Source: Gordonia westfalica
GTDB taxonomy: Bacteria; Actinomycetota; Actinomycetes; Mycobacteriales; Mycobacteriaceae
Assembly (NCBI RefSeq): GCF_900105725.1
Contig: NZ_FNLM01000036.1
Span: forward strand, 248,001 to 312,000
Direction: 5' to 3'
DNA: 64,000 nt
The stretch's first letter is position 1; every line of letters begins with the position of its first letter. Made by a program: the position numbers and the translations under genes. Below the pieces are notes generated by a model, which was not told where the DNA came from, did not search any database, and worked only from the letters and a program-made list of their open reading frames with translations. Shown piece by piece: positions 8,212 to 17,440 of the stretch.

Positions 8212-9273
8212 ATGCACTGGGAGTTGTCCGACGAACAGGAGATGTTCGCCTCGTCCCTCCGTGAGTGGATCGGCGCAAAGTTCCCGACCGACGCGGTGCG
8301 GGAACTGCAGTCCGGGGGCGATGCGACGAGCTTCGGCGCCGCACTCCTCGGTGAGGGCTGGTGGGGCGTCGGCTATGCCGAAGAGGCCGGGGGTGAGGGC
8401 GGCGGTGTCCTCGAACTGGCCCTGGCGTCGCGCGAGTTCGGCCGAGCTGCCGTTCCCAACTCGCGGTGGCTGGCCGCGGCGCTGGCCGCTCCGCTCCTGA
8501 CTGCCGACGAACTCGCCGCCCAGGTGGCGGGCGAACGCCGGTTCACCGTGGCCACCCGGGCCGACCGCGTGCCGAGCTGGAATCCGGTGGAGACGAACGG
8601 GTCGGAACTGACCGGATCGGTCGCTCATGTCCTGGGCGCCATCGAAACGGACGTGTTCCTCGTTCCGGTCGACGGTCCCGACGGCCCGGGATTTGCGCGT
8701 GTCGAGGCATCGCAGACCACGGTGACCGCGGACGATCTGCTCGATCGATCCCGTGCGACGGGCATGGTCGACTTCGCCGGCGCGTCGGTCGCCGAGGTCG
8801 TGGGCGGTGTCGACGGTCTCGCCGAGACCGCGAACCTGGCGGCGGTGCTGGTCGCCGCCGACGCACTCGGCAGCGCGGAGCGGATGCTCGAGCTCGCGGT
8901 CGACTACAGCAAGCAGCGCAAGCAGTTCGGGCAGTTCATCGGCTCATTCCAGGCGGTCAAGCATGCTGCCGCGCAGATGCTGGTGACCGTGGAGGCGTCC
9001 TTCTCGACCGTGCTCTATGCCGCGGCAGCTGTCGACGCCGGCCTCGAGGACGTCGAGCCGATCGCGGCGGTCGCCAAGGCCCAGACCACCAAATCGGTCG
9101 CGGATCTCGCCGACACAGCACTGACCGTGCACGGCGCGATCGGGTACACGTGGGAGCACGATCTCCACCTGTTCTACAAGCGGGCCAAGCTCGATCGGAC
9201 GCTGTTCGGTGGTCCGAAGGCGTGGAACGAACGGATCGCCTCGGCTCTGTTGGACGGCACACCGTCGGAATGA
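8212..9273 (+). CDS. Acyl-CoA dehydrogenase, small catalytic-type subunit
   Basis: 353-residue ACAD-fold protein, short for the family and poor in the central FAD loops. The C-terminal half retains YSKQRKQFGQFIGSFQAVKHAAAQM and HGAIGYTWEHDLHLFYKRAK; the Glu in TWEHD corresponds to the base in the catalytic subunits of actinobacterial heteromeric ACADs such as ChsE1-ChsE2. It sits in the operon with the 5050 ACAD and the ligase, start preceded by GAGGAGAAG. It likely forms an alpha2beta2 enzyme with 5050-6231, since each seems to lack features the other has. Confidence 0.8.
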   Translation: MHWELSDEQEMFASSLREWIGAKFPTDAVRELQSGGDATSFGAALLGEGWWGVGYAEEAGGEGGGVLELALASREFGRAAVPNSRWLAAALAAPLLTADELAAQVAGERRFTVATRADRVPSWNPVETNGSELTGSVAHVLGAIETDVFLVPVDGPDGPGFARVEASQTTVTADDLLDRSRATGMVDFAGASVAEVVGGVDGLAETANLAAVLVAADALGSAERMLELAVDYSKQRKQFGQFIGSFQAVKHAAAQMLVTVEASFSTVLYAAAAVDAGLEDVEPIAAVAKAQTTKSVADLADTALTVHGAIGYTWEHDLHLFYKRAKLDRTLFGGPKAWNERIASALLDGTPSE

Positions 9274-9287
9274 ACAGCCCTCTTGTA

Positions 9288-9302
9288 TTTGGTCAGTCCA
9301 TT
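9288..9302. promoter_or_regulatory. GntR-type operator, site 3
   Basis: TTTGGTCAGTCCATT lies 38 bases before the GTG of the ACAD at 9340 and 15 bases after the previous stop. The left arm is perfect and the right arm degenerate. It marks a second promoter inside the ligase/ACAD gene string. Confidence 0.55.
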
Positions 9303-9339
9303 GATATAGTTGCGAAGAAGTGAGAGACGGAGGACCGAC

Positions 9340-10506
9340 GTGGATTTCGAGCTGACAGACGATCAGGCCACGATCCGAGATGCGGTTGCCGAACTGGCCG
9401 CCAAGTTCGACGACCAGTACTGGGCCGAGAAGGACGAGGCTCACGAGTTCCCTCGTGAGTTCTACGATGCGTTTGCCGAGGGGGGCTGGCTGGGCATCAC
9501 CACCCCGGAGGAATACGGCGGCCACGGGTACGGGATCACCGAGGCGTCGATCCTTCTCGAGCAGGTCGCCGCGTCCGGCGCCGGGATGAACGGTGCCAGC
9601 TCGATGCACCTGTCCATCTTCGGTATGCACCCGGTGATCGTCCACGGCAGCGAAGAGCTCAAGCAGCGCACACTGCCCCGCATCGTGAGCGGTGACCTGC
9701 ACGTGTGCTTCGGCGTGACCGAGCCCGGCGCCGGTCTCGATACCACCAAGATCACCACGTTCGCCAAGCGTGACGGGGACAAGTACGTCGTCAACGGTCG
9801 CAAGGTGTGGATCTCCAAGGCCGTCGAGTCAGAGAAGATCCTGCTGCTGACCCGCACGCAGAAGTTCGACGAGTCGCCCCGCAAGACGGATGGGATGACG
9901 TTGTTCCTGACCGACCTCGATCGGGACAAGGTCGACATCCGCCCGATCAAGAAGATGGGTCGCAATGCGGTCACGTCGAACGAGCTGTTCATCGACGGCC
10001 TCGAGATCCCCGTCGAAGACCGGGTCGGCGAAGAGGGCGAGGGCTTCAAGTACATCCTCGACGGCCTGAACCCGGAGCGGATGTTGGTCGCGGCAGAGGC
10101 GCTCGGTATCGGACGGGCGGCGATGCGCGCCGCGGTGCGCTACGGCAACGACCGTGAGGTGTTCGGCCGTCCGATCGGCAAGAATCAGGGAATCCAGTTC
10201 CCGCTGGCGGACTCGCTCGCGCGTCTCGACGCCGCCGAGCTGATGCTGCGGAAGGCGACCTGGCTGTACGACAACGGCAAACCCTGTGGCCGAGAGGCCA
10301 ACACCGCGAAGTACCTATGCGCGGATGCGGGGTTCGACGCGGCTGACCGGGCGTTGCAGACCCATGGTGGGATGGGCTATTCCGAGGAGTACAACGTGTC
10401 CCGCTACTTCCGAGAGGCGCGCCTGACGCGTATCGCCCCGATCAGCCAGGAGATGATCCTGAACTACCTCGGGTCCCACGTTCTCGGCCTTCCCAGGAGC
10501 TACTGA
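9340..10506 (+). CDS. Acyl-CoA dehydrogenase
   Basis: 388-residue homomeric-type ACAD. The FAD loop CFGVTEPGAGLDTTKITTFAKR lies near residue 130, followed by KVWISKA, RMLVAAEALGIGRAAM and the C-terminal HGGMGYSEEYNVSRYFREAR with APISQEMILNYL. GTG 9340 with GGAGGA seven bases upstream is preferred to an open frame from 9310. It begins a tightly packed run: ACAD, SDR (1-base overlap), thiolase, CoA-transferase. These together could carry out one beta-oxidation-like turn. Substrate unknown. Confidence 0.85.
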   Translation: MDFELTDDQATIRDAVAELAAKFDDQYWAEKDEAHEFPREFYDAFAEGGWLGITTPEEYGGHGYGITEASILLEQVAASGAGMNGASSMHLSIFGMHPVIVHGSEELKQRTLPRIVSGDLHVCFGVTEPGAGLDTTKITTFAKRDGDKYVVNGRKVWISKAVESEKILLLTRTQKFDESPRKTDGMTLFLTDLDRDKVDIRPIKKMGRNAVTSNELFIDGLEIPVEDRVGEEGEGFKYILDGLNPERMLVAAEALGIGRAAMRAAVRYGNDREVFGRPIGKNQGIQFPLADSLARLDAAELMLRKATWLYDNGKPCGREANTAKYLCADAGFDAADRALQTHGGMGYSEEYNVSRYFREARLTRIAPISQEMILNYLGSHVLGLPRSY

Positions 10507-11309
10507 TGACCGCAGTCGACAAAGACGACCTGAATGCCGCCTACCCCGGCTCGGCCGGTGTGTTCGGGTTGACCGGCCGGACGGCGCTGGTCACCGGGGC
10601 AGGAGGCGGCGTCGGGGCCGCGGTGGCCGAGGCATACGCAGCCGCGGGTGCTTCGGTGCTGGTGACCGACATCGACAAGGACGCCGCGGCGTCGGTCTGT
10701 CAGCGCATCACCGCGCGTGGCGGCGTCGCAGAGCCCTTCGCGCTCGACGTCTGTGACAGCGATGGTGCGCGCGACGCAGCGGCGGCGGCCGCCCAGCTCG
10801 GCGGCGGCACCCTCAACATCGTCGTGAACAACGCCGGCGTGATCGCTCCTGCCATGTTCCCGAAGATGGACGAGGCGCGGTTCCGCAAGGTGCTGGACAC
10901 CCATCTCATGGGCAGCTACCACTGCAGCCATGCCGCCCTCGATCACCTACCCGATGACGGCAGCGGCCGAATCATCAACGTGACGTCGGCGGCCGGCCTG
11001 ACCGGGACGATCGGACAGGCCAACTACGGCGCGGCCAAGGCGGCCATCATCGGTCTGACCAAGTCGCTCGCCCGCGAACTCGCCAAGCAGTCGGTGACGG
11101 TCAACGCGGTTGCGCCGCTCGCGGCGACCGCCATGACCGAGAACATCCGTTCCAACGAGAAGCTCGCGGCGAAGACACTGGCTCGGATTCCGCTCGCCCG
11201 CTGGGCCTTTCCGGAGGAGATAGCGCCGACGTTCGTCTTCTTGGCTTCGGATGCGGCAGGGTACATCACCGGCCAGATCTTGCCGGTCGACGGCGGGACG
11301 GTGATCTGA
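10506..11309 (+). CDS. SDR family 3-hydroxyacyl-CoA dehydrogenase-like oxidoreductase
   Basis: 267-residue short-chain dehydrogenase. The nucleotide motif TGAGGGVGAA lies near residue 32, NNAG near residue 113, and the catalytic Ser with YGAAKAA near residues 165-185 (INVTSAAGLTGTIGQANYGAAK). The C-terminus is GYITGQILPVDGG. It is similar in layout to FabG/3-oxoacyl reductases and 17-beta-HSD type 4-like enzymes; between an ACAD and a thiolase it most likely oxidises a 3-hydroxyacyl-CoA. The start overlaps the ACAD stop by one base (TGATG), implying coupled translation. Confidence 0.85.
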   Translation: MTAVDKDDLNAAYPGSAGVFGLTGRTALVTGAGGGVGAAVAEAYAAAGASVLVTDIDKDAAASVCQRITARGGVAEPFALDVCDSDGARDAAAAAAQLGGGTLNIVVNNAGVIAPAMFPKMDEARFRKVLDTHLMGSYHCSHAALDHLPDDGSGRIINVTSAAGLTGTIGQANYGAAKAAIIGLTKSLARELAKQSVTVNAVAPLAATAMTENIRSNEKLAAKTLARIPLARWAFPEEIAPTFVFLASDAAGYITGQILPVDGGTVI

Positions 11310-11310
11310 G

Positions 11311-12507
11311 ATGGCGCGTGTGACAGGACCTTTCGTCTCTTCGGGACGGGAAGTGGTGATCGCCGAAGCGGTGCGAACCCCCATCGGCAAGTCGCATCCC
11401 GAGAAAGGCTGGTTCCGCGACATCCATCCCAACGCGATGCTCGCGGCCTGCTACCAGGACCTCATCGGCCGGTCGGGCATTGATCCGAGCGTTGTCGAGG
11501 ACCTCGTGATCGGCTGCACCGCACCGTTCGGCGAGCAGTCTCGCAACATCGGCCGCAATGCCTGGCTCCAGGCCGGGTACCCGCCCGAGGTGCCCGCCAC
11601 CACCCTCGATCGCCGCTGCGGGTCGGCGCAGACAGCGGTGAACTTCGCCGCGTCGCTCGTGGCCTCAGGAGTCCACGACATCGTCATCGCCGGCGGCGTC
11701 GAACACATGGGACACGTGCCGATGAATTCGCCGGCCAAGATCAGCGAGCTGTACGGCGAGCCGTGGCCCGCGGAATTGCGGGCACGCTACGACTTCGTCA
11801 CGCAGGGGGAGAGCGCCGAACTCATCGCCGAGCGGTGGGAGCTCTCCCGCGAGGAGATGGACCGGTTCGCCGTCCGCTCCCACGAACTCGCGGTGGCGGC
11901 GATCGAGGCCGGCCGCTTCGTCGACGAGATGGTGCCCATGGAGCTCGACGGCGAGGTGCGCACAGGAGACCAGACGGTCCGTCCGGGTACGTCGATGGAA
12001 TCACTGGCCGGTCTGAAGACCGTGTTCCGCTCGGAGAACGGGCGGATCACCGCGGGGACGTCGAGCCCCGTCTGCGACAGCGCGGCCGCGGTGCTGCTGT
12101 GCACCCGGGAGGCCGCCGAGCGGCATGGGCTGCGGATCCGGGCGCGGATCGCCGACCAGACAACGGTCGGGGTGGATCCGATCATCATGCTGACCGGGCC
12201 CATTCCGGCGACGCGAAAACTGCTCGAGCGCAACGACCTCACCGTCGACGACATCGACCTGTTCGAGGTCAACGAGGCGTTCTCGTCGGTGGTGCTGGCG
12301 TGGCAGCGTGAGCTGAAGCCCGACGAGGACCGCGTCAACGTCAACGGCGGGGCCATCGCTCTCGGACACGCCGTCGGCGCGACCGGTGCCCGGCTGATCG
12401 CGAGCATCCTGCACGAGATGGAGCGCCGCGACAGCGCCCTCGGTCTCGTGACGATGTGCTGCGGTGGCGGTCTCGGCACCGGGACCCTCATCGAACGAGT
12501 TGATTGA
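11311..12507 (+). CDS. Thiolase (acetyl-CoA C-acyltransferase)
   Basis: 398-residue degradative thiolase cleaving a 3-ketoacyl-CoA. The nucleophilic Cys is in LDRRCGSAQTAV near residue 98, the histidine motif is NEAF near residue 327, NGGAIALGHAVGATGARL is present, and the second catalytic Cys lies in TMCCGGGLGTG. The start is 1 base after the SDR stop, and the stop overlaps the following CoA-transferase ATG by one base. It completes an ACAD-SDR-thiolase series under the promoter at about 9290. Confidence 0.9.
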   Translation: MARVTGPFVSSGREVVIAEAVRTPIGKSHPEKGWFRDIHPNAMLAACYQDLIGRSGIDPSVVEDLVIGCTAPFGEQSRNIGRNAWLQAGYPPEVPATTLDRRCGSAQTAVNFAASLVASGVHDIVIAGGVEHMGHVPMNSPAKISELYGEPWPAELRARYDFVTQGESAELIAERWELSREEMDRFAVRSHELAVAAIEAGRFVDEMVPMELDGEVRTGDQTVRPGTSMESLAGLKTVFRSENGRITAGTSSPVCDSAAAVLLCTREAAERHGLRIRARIADQTTVGVDPIIMLTGPIPATRKLLERNDLTVDDIDLFEVNEAFSSVVLAWQRELKPDEDRVNVNGGAIALGHAVGATGARLIASILHEMERRDSALGLVTMCCGGGLGTGTLIERVD

Positions 12508-13739
12508 TGATCGACTTCGGGGCGTGGCTGCGGCCGGAGATGGGGGTGTGGTGGAGCCAGGCGGCCGCCGAGCCCCGTCCCCTGGTCGACCGGCTGCTGG
12601 AGCAGGCGCCGGGGCTGGGGCCACTGCGCCTGTTCACCGGTCTGAGTTGGAACGACCAACTCGCGCACTCGCTGTCACCGGCCGACATGATGGTGTCCTA
12701 CGGCGGTCTCGGCGCGCTCCGCGAGCTCGGCGCCACCGACCAGCTCGACGTCGTGCCCTGTCACTATTCGGCCCTGCCCAGGATGTTCGCCGAGCACCGG
12801 CTGCCCTGTGATGCCGGGCTGCTGCAGGTCGCGCCGCCCGATCGTGACGGGATGTGCTCCCTCGGGATCGGGGTCGACTACATGGCCGACGCGATCGAGC
12901 ACACGTCGCTGCTCTTCGCCGAGATCAACCGGCAGATGCCGGTGGTGGCCGGGTCGCCCCGGATCCCGCTGAGCCGTTTCACCGCCACCATCGAGACCGA
13001 TCGTCCACTGCAAGAGGAGGATCGCAGACCCGTCGGCGACCTCGACCGGGCGATCGCCGGCCACATCGCGACTCTCGTCGATGACGGCGACACCATCCAG
13101 GTGGGCATCGGGTCGACCGGAGCGGCGGTGTTCGACGCGCTCTCCGGTCACCGGGACCTCGGTGTCCACACCGGTATGGTCACCGACGGAGTGCTCCGGC
13201 TGATCGAGAAGGGCGTCGTCACAGGTGCCCGTAAGCAGATCGACGTCGGGATGGCCGTCGCGGGTACCGCGTTGGGCTCCGCTGAACTCTACGAGCGGAT
13301 ATCCGAACTGCCGGTGTCGTTCCGCCCGACCAGCTACACGCACACACCGCCGGTGCTCTCCCGACTGTCCTCCCTGGTCGCCGTGAACTTCGCCATCGAG
13401 GTCGATCTCACCGGCCAGGTCGGAGCCGAGATGAGTCGCGGCACCTATCTGGGTGCCGTCGGCGGGCAGGTCGACTTCGCGCGTGCCGCGGCTCTGACCG
13501 GGAAGCGCTCGATAGTCGCACTCCGGTCGACGATGCGCGGACGGTCGTCGATCAAGTTCGCCCTCGACGAGGGTGTGGTCACCACCGCGCGCGCCGACGT
13601 CGACTGTGTGGTGACCGAGCACGGTGTCGCACATCTGCGCGGGCAACCCCTCGCTGAACGGCGGCGACGCCTCATCGACGTCGCCGCACCCGAATTCCGC
13701 GATGAGCTGGCCCGAGCGGTGCAGTCCGCAACCGGCTAG
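12507..13739 (+). CDS. Acetyl-CoA hydrolase/CoA-transferase family protein
   Basis: 410-residue member of the 4-hydroxybutyrate CoA-transferase/acetyl-CoA hydrolase family. Seen segments are [19 protein letters not shown] near residue 193, HTGMVTDG, and the C-terminal [13 protein letters not shown] with [10 protein letters not shown]. It would move CoA between acyl groups, saving ATP in acid activation or release. It starts at the ATG overlapping the thiolase TGA (12505-12507); a TTG three bases upstream is possible. Substrate cannot be told. Confidence 0.8.
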   Translation: MIDFGAWLRPEMGVWWSQAAAEPRPLVDRLLEQAPGLGPLRLFTGLSWNDQLAHSLSPADMMVSYGGLGALRELGATDQLDVVPCHYSALPRMFAEHRLPCDAGLLQVAPPDRDGMCSLGIGVDYMADAIEHTSLLFAEINRQMPVVAGSPRIPLSRFTATIETDRPLQEEDRRPVGDLDRAIAGHIATLVDDGDTIQVGIGSTGAAVFDALSGHRDLGVHTGMVTDGVLRLIEKGVVTGARKQIDVGMAVAGTALGSAELYERISELPVSFRPTSYTHTPPVLSRLSSLVAVNFAIEVDLTGQVGAEMSRGTYLGAVGGQVDFARAAALTGKRSIVALRSTMRGRSSIKFALDEGVVTTARADVDCVVTEHGVAHLRGQPLAERRRRLIDVAAPEFRDELARAVQSATG

Positions 13740-13778
13740 CGAGTCATCGCACATCCATCACTCTCGAAAGGACACACA

Positions 13779-14537
13779 ATGAGCAACCGGGTAGCACTCG
13801 TCACCGGAGGCGCGCAGGGCATCGGCGAGGGGATCTCGCGCAAGCTCGGCGCCGACGGATTCCGCGTGGCGATCGCCGACCTCAACCTCGAGGTCGCACA
13901 GCAGACGGCCAAGGAGATCGTCGCGGCCGGCGGCGAGGCCATCGCGGTGCCGATCGACGTCACCGACACCGCCTCGGTCAAGGCCGCCGTCGAGCAGGTG
14001 ACCGCCGAACTCGGTCCCATCGAGATCGCGGTGAACAACGCCGGCTGGGACGACTTCATGAAGTTCGTCGACACCGACGAGGACTTCTGGGACAAGATCC
14101 TCGAGATCAACTTCAAGGGCTCGCTGCGCGTGAATCACACGGTGGTCCCGGGCATGGTCGAGCGCGGATTCGGCCGCATCATCAACATCGGCTCCGACGC
14201 CGGGCGCGTCGGCTCCTCTCTCGAGGCGGTCTACTCGGGTGCCAAGGGCGGCACCATCGCCTTCACCAAGACGCTCGCCCGCGAGGTCGCCACCAAGGGT
14301 GTCACCGCGAACAGTGTCTGCCCGGGTCCCACCGACACGCCGGCCCTGCGCAAGTTCGCCGACAATTCGGGCCAGGATGCCGACAAGGTGCTCGGCGGCA
14401 TGACGAAGGCCGTGCCGATGAAGCGCCTCGCCACCCCTGCCGACATCGCGGCCGCGGTCGCGTTCTTCGCTTCCGACGAGGCCGGTTACATCACCGGGCA
14501 GACGCTGTCGGTCAGCGGCGGCCTGACGATGGCATAG
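13779..14537 (+). CDS. 2-hydroxycyclohexanecarboxyl-CoA dehydrogenase-like SDR (BadH type)
   Basis: 252-residue SDR with [10 protein letters not shown] near residue 9, NNAGWDDF near residue 87, and Ser/Tyr/Lys in [21 protein letters not shown]. The C-terminus is [13 protein letters not shown]. The [33 protein letters not shown] region (written here only in outline) resembles BadH of Rhodopseudomonas, which oxidises 2-hydroxycyclohexane-carboxyl-CoA to the 2-keto form. The start follows GAAAGGA. The next gene is a ring-cleaving crotonase candidate, the expected pathway neighbour, which supports the call. Substrate remains inference. Confidence 0.75.
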   Translation: MSNRVALVTGGAQGIGEGISRKLGADGFRVAIADLNLEVAQQTAKEIVAAGGEAIAVPIDVTDTASVKAAVEQVTAELGPIEIAVNNAGWDDFMKFVDTDEDFWDKILEINFKGSLRVNHTVVPGMVERGFGRIINIGSDAGRVGSSLEAVYSGAKGGTIAFTKTLAREVATKGVTANSVCPGPTDTPALRKFADNSGQDADKVLGGMTKAVPMKRLATPADIAAAVAFFASDEAGYITGQTLSVSGGLTMA

Positions 14538-14539
14538 GT

Positions 14540-15382
14540 GTGGACAACGTGACTGTGGAGTGGTCGACGGTTCGTCGTTATGAGGACGTCGACTACTCCC
14601 GCACCGCCGACGGGATCGCCAAGATCACCATCTGTCGGCCCGAGGTACACAACGCCTTTCGCCCGCAGACCCTCATCGAGATCTCCGAAGCCCTCACCCA
14701 TGCACGTGAGGACCCCACGATCGGCGTGATCGTGCTGACCGGTGAAGGCGACAAGGCGTTCTGTTCCGGCGGCGATCAACGCGTGCGCGGCGATACCGGC
14801 TATCTGACCGAACCCGACAAGCCGGGCGCGGTGGGACGGTTCCACGTCACCGATCTCCAGGTCCAGATCCGCCGACTACCCAAACCGGTCGTGGCCATGG
14901 TGGCCGGATACGCCATCGGTGGCGGCCACGTGTTGCAGATCGTCTGCGACCTGACCATCGCGGCCGACAACGCCCGACTCGGACAGGTCGGCCCGCAGGT
15001 CGGCTCATTCGACGGCGGCTTCGGCGCAGGATTGCTGTCGAACATCGTAGGCGCCCGCAAGGCCAAGGAGATCTGGTTTCTGTGCCGGCAATACGATGCC
15101 GCACAGGCCCTCGAGATGAATCTCGTCAACACGGTTGTGCCGCTGGCGGACCTGGAATCCGAGACCGTCGCGTGGTGCCGACGGATGCTGGAGCTGTCGC
15201 CCCTGGCGCTACGACTGATGAAGGCCAGCTTTCACGCGGCCGAGGACGGACTGGCCGGAATTCAGCAACTGGCCCACGACACCAATCTGCTCTTCTACTC
15301 GACCGATGAGGCCAAGGAAGGCCGCGAGGCGTTCAAGGCGAAGCGAACCCCGGACTTCGATCAGTTCCCCCGGCGTTCGTGA
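14540..15382 (+). CDS. MenB/BadI-group crotonase, candidate ring-cleaving hydrolase
   Basis: 280-residue crotonase closely resembling 1,4-dihydroxy-2-naphthoyl-CoA synthase: [54 protein letters not shown] with its Asp, [10 protein letters not shown] and [12 protein letters not shown] with the C-terminal Tyr. It has [11 protein letters not shown], the E. coli-like glycine form, rather than the aspartate form of mycobacterial MenB. Placed two bases after a BadH-like SDR in a catabolic operon, it more likely runs the reverse Claisen ring opening like BadI. GTG 14540 has no clear ribosome site. MenB activity cannot be excluded. Confidence 0.7.
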   Translation: MDNVTVEWSTVRRYEDVDYSRTADGIAKITICRPEVHNAFRPQTLIEISEALTHAREDPTIGVIVLTGEGDKAFCSGGDQRVRGDTGYLTEPDKPGAVGRFHVTDLQVQIRRLPKPVVAMVAGYAIGGGHVLQIVCDLTIAADNARLGQVGPQVGSFDGGFGAGLLSNIVGARKAKEIWFLCRQYDAAQALEMNLVNTVVPLADLESETVAWCRRMLELSPLALRLMKASFHAAEDGLAGIQQLAHDTNLLFYSTDEAKEGREAFKAKRTPDFDQFPRRS

Positions 15383-15406
15383 CCCGACGGTGAAAGGTTC
15401 TCTCTC

Positions 15407-16453
15407 ATGACGACGTTCGGCATCAACGCCTTCGGTACCGGATCGGGACCCGACCGGTTCTCGACGATGGTCGATCTCGCTCGTGAGGCCGAGGATGCCG
15501 GATGCACCGCGATCTGGACCAGCGAACTCTACAGCCGGTCGGCGACCGTTCCGATGGCAGCCCTGGCGGGCGGCACGAGCTCCATCCAGATCGGGTCGAA
15601 CATCGCCTACGGTGTCGGACGGAGCCCACTGATGTGGGCGGCCGAGGCGCGAGACCTGGACGAGATGTCGGGCGGGCGGATCATCCTGGGGTTGGGCAAC
15701 GGAACCCCGAAGATGATGGAGGCCTGGCACGGCGTGAGCGGTGAGGCGCCCGCGGCGCGGATGGCAGAACTGCTGTCGGTGCTGAAAGCCTTGTGGCGTC
15801 TGCACGAAGGTCCCGTGCACCATGATGGGCGCTTCTACTCGGTTCACGTCGCGCCGACCGCCGATGTCCCGGCGCCGATCCGGCCCGAGATCCCGATCTG
15901 GATCGCGGGCGTCAACAAATACATGCTGCGTACTGCGGGCCGCCACGCCGACGGGTTGGTGGGCCACCCCATGTTCACCGCCGAGTACGTCCGGGGTCCG
16001 GTGAAGGACGAGATCGCAGTCGGCGCGACCAGCGTCGACCGGGATCCCGCCGACGTGACCATCATGGGGATTCGGATGTGCGCGATCAATGACGACGTTG
16101 AACTGGCGCGTCGCCAAGCCGCTTTCGCCATCGGGCAATACGCGGCCTCCCGGGTTTACGATCGGCTGTTCGAGCTACACGGCTGGAGCAAGGACCAGGC
16201 TGTCATTCGGCAAGCCGCGCGGGACCGTGACGAGGAAGCACTCGTGCGAGCGGTCACCGACGACATGATCGACACGATCACCATCGCGTGCAAGCCGGCT
16301 GAGTTCGCGGACGCCTTGGCGCGCATCCCCGACGGCTTCGATCACCTCGACCTGATCGCGCCGCCGTGGGGCCTGTCCGACGAGGAGACCCGGTCGACGA
16401 CCGCGGCGATTCTCGACGGGCTGCGGGTCCACCTCGCGGCCGGTAGATCCTGA
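15407..16453 (+). CDS. LLM-class flavin-dependent oxidoreductase
   Basis: 348-residue luciferase-like TIM-barrel protein. Features include REAEDAGCTAIWTSELY near residue 25, IGSNIAYGVGRSPLMWAAEARDLDEMSGGRIILGLG (given in outline) near residues 60-95, and a PIWIAGVNKYMLRTAGRHADG segment. These enzymes use FMN or F420; F420 is common in mycolate actinomycetes. It may hydroxylate or reduce a pathway intermediate. It ends the operon that starts near 9340, facing the gntR gene 12 bases away. Start follows GAAAGG. Confidence 0.75.
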   Translation: MTTFGINAFGTGSGPDRFSTMVDLAREAEDAGCTAIWTSELYSRSATVPMAALAGGTSSIQIGSNIAYGVGRSPLMWAAEARDLDEMSGGRIILGLGNGTPKMMEAWHGVSGEAPAARMAELLSVLKALWRLHEGPVHHDGRFYSVHVAPTADVPAPIRPEIPIWIAGVNKYMLRTAGRHADGLVGHPMFTAEYVRGPVKDEIAVGATSVDRDPADVTIMGIRMCAINDDVELARRQAAFAIGQYAASRVYDRLFELHGWSKDQAVIRQAARDRDEEALVRAVTDDMIDTITIACKPAEFADALARIPDGFDHLDLIAPPWGLSDEETRSTTAAILDGLRVHLAAGRS

Positions 16454-16465
16454 CGCAGTTGCCGC

Positions 16466-17239
16466 TCAGGCGTCGGCCAGGTCGATCTCGGTACGTTGTT
16501 CGACCTGGACGACCGCCTCGGCGTAGCCGTGGACGTGCTTGGTCATGCGCCGCATCGCCGCGGCGGGATCACCGGCCCGGATCGCGTCGGTGATGTTCTT
16601 GTGTGCGCGATGCGTGGTCTTGCGGACGTCGTCGTCGACGAATGCGGTGTTCTCGGTGGAACTGTAGATGGCGGTCGACAGCGCCGTCATGAATCCGGTG
16701 AGCAGTTCGTTGTGACTGGCAATCGCGACGGCGAGGTGCCAGTCGACATTCGCCTGCAGGAATGCCTCGAGTGGCAAGGTGATGTCGCCCAGAATGGCGT
16801 TCGCCGCGTCGAGTGCGGCGAGGTCGTCCTCGGTGCGATACTTCGCGGCCAGGCTGGCGCAGGCCGGTTCGATCGCCTCGCGGGTTTCCAGAAGCGCGGT
16901 GAGGCGAAGCTGCTGTCCTCTGATCAGCAAGCTGACCGAGGTGGCCACCGAGTCTCCGCCTGGTTGCTGGACGAAGGCGCCGCCGGACCTGCCGGTCTTG
17001 ATCACGACCAGGCCCTGCACTTCGAGGATGCGCAGTGCCTCGCGAACGGTGGTGCGGCTCATCCGGGTCTGGGTGACCAGTTCTCGTTCGGGAGGCAGTG
17101 CTGTACCCGATGGGAAATCTCCCCGAAGAATGCGTTCGCGGAGGTCGTTGGCGAGAACATCGGATGCCTTGGGCACCTGCATCGGCTGGAGTTGAACGGG
17201 ATGGCGCGCAACTGTGCTCGACGAGGATGGCTCGGGCAT
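16466..17239 (-). CDS. GntR family (FCD/FadR-type) transcriptional regulator
   Basis: 257-residue regulator. The winged helix is in residues about 25-95: DLRERILRGDFPSGTALPPERELV and MSRTTVREALRILEVQGLV. A C-terminal FCD all-helical domain follows with metal/effector residues in DWHLAVAIASHNELL and later HKNITDAIRAGD, HVHGYAEA. Ligands of such proteins are often acids or acyl-CoAs. Two palindromes lie just upstream (17259-17273, 17332-17346), so it probably represses itself and the crotonase operon at 17441; the same motif recurs at five other sites in the window. Confidence 0.9.
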   Translation of the reverse strand: MPEPSSSSTVARHPVQLQPMQVPKASDVLANDLRERILRGDFPSGTALPPERELVTQTRMSRTTVREALRILEVQGLVVIKTGRSGGAFVQQPGGDSVATSVSLLIRGQQLRLTALLETREAIEPACASLAAKYRTEDDLAALDAANAILGDITLPLEAFLQANVDWHLAVAIASHNELLTGFMTALSTAIYSSTENTAFVDDDVRKTTHRAHKNITDAIRAGDPAAAMRRMTKHVHGYAEAVVQVEQRTEIDLADA

Positions 17240-17258
17240 GAGACCTACTTCCTGTGCA

Positions 17259-17273
17259 TTTGGTCGTACCTAA
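17259..17273. promoter_or_regulatory. GntR-type operator, site 4 (autoregulatory)
   Basis: TTTGGTCGTACCTAA lies 20 bases upstream of the gntR start and probably over its promoter. It shares the core TTTGGTCGTACC exactly with site 5, 73 bases away. Confidence 0.75.
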
Positions 17274-17331
17274 TGTAACAGCACTGGAAGAGCATACGCG
17301 ACTTCTAGCTGCGTAAGTGCGTTCATGGTAA

Positions 17332-17346
17332 TTTGGTCGTACCAAA
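17332..17346. promoter_or_regulatory. GntR-type operator, site 5
   Basis: TTTGGTCGTACCAAA is the most symmetric copy, with 6-base arms TTTGGT/ACCAAA around CGT. It lies 95 bases before the crotonase start at 17441, in the divergent gap with gntR, and exactly fits TNGTNNNACNA. Confidence 0.8.
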
Positions 17347-17440
17347 ATAATGGTTGACTTGCCGTGCGACGACTGGCTACGTTGCAGGAAGAGACCGCGG
17401 TCGACGGACGACCACTGCGACGGGATGTGAGGGATCATCG

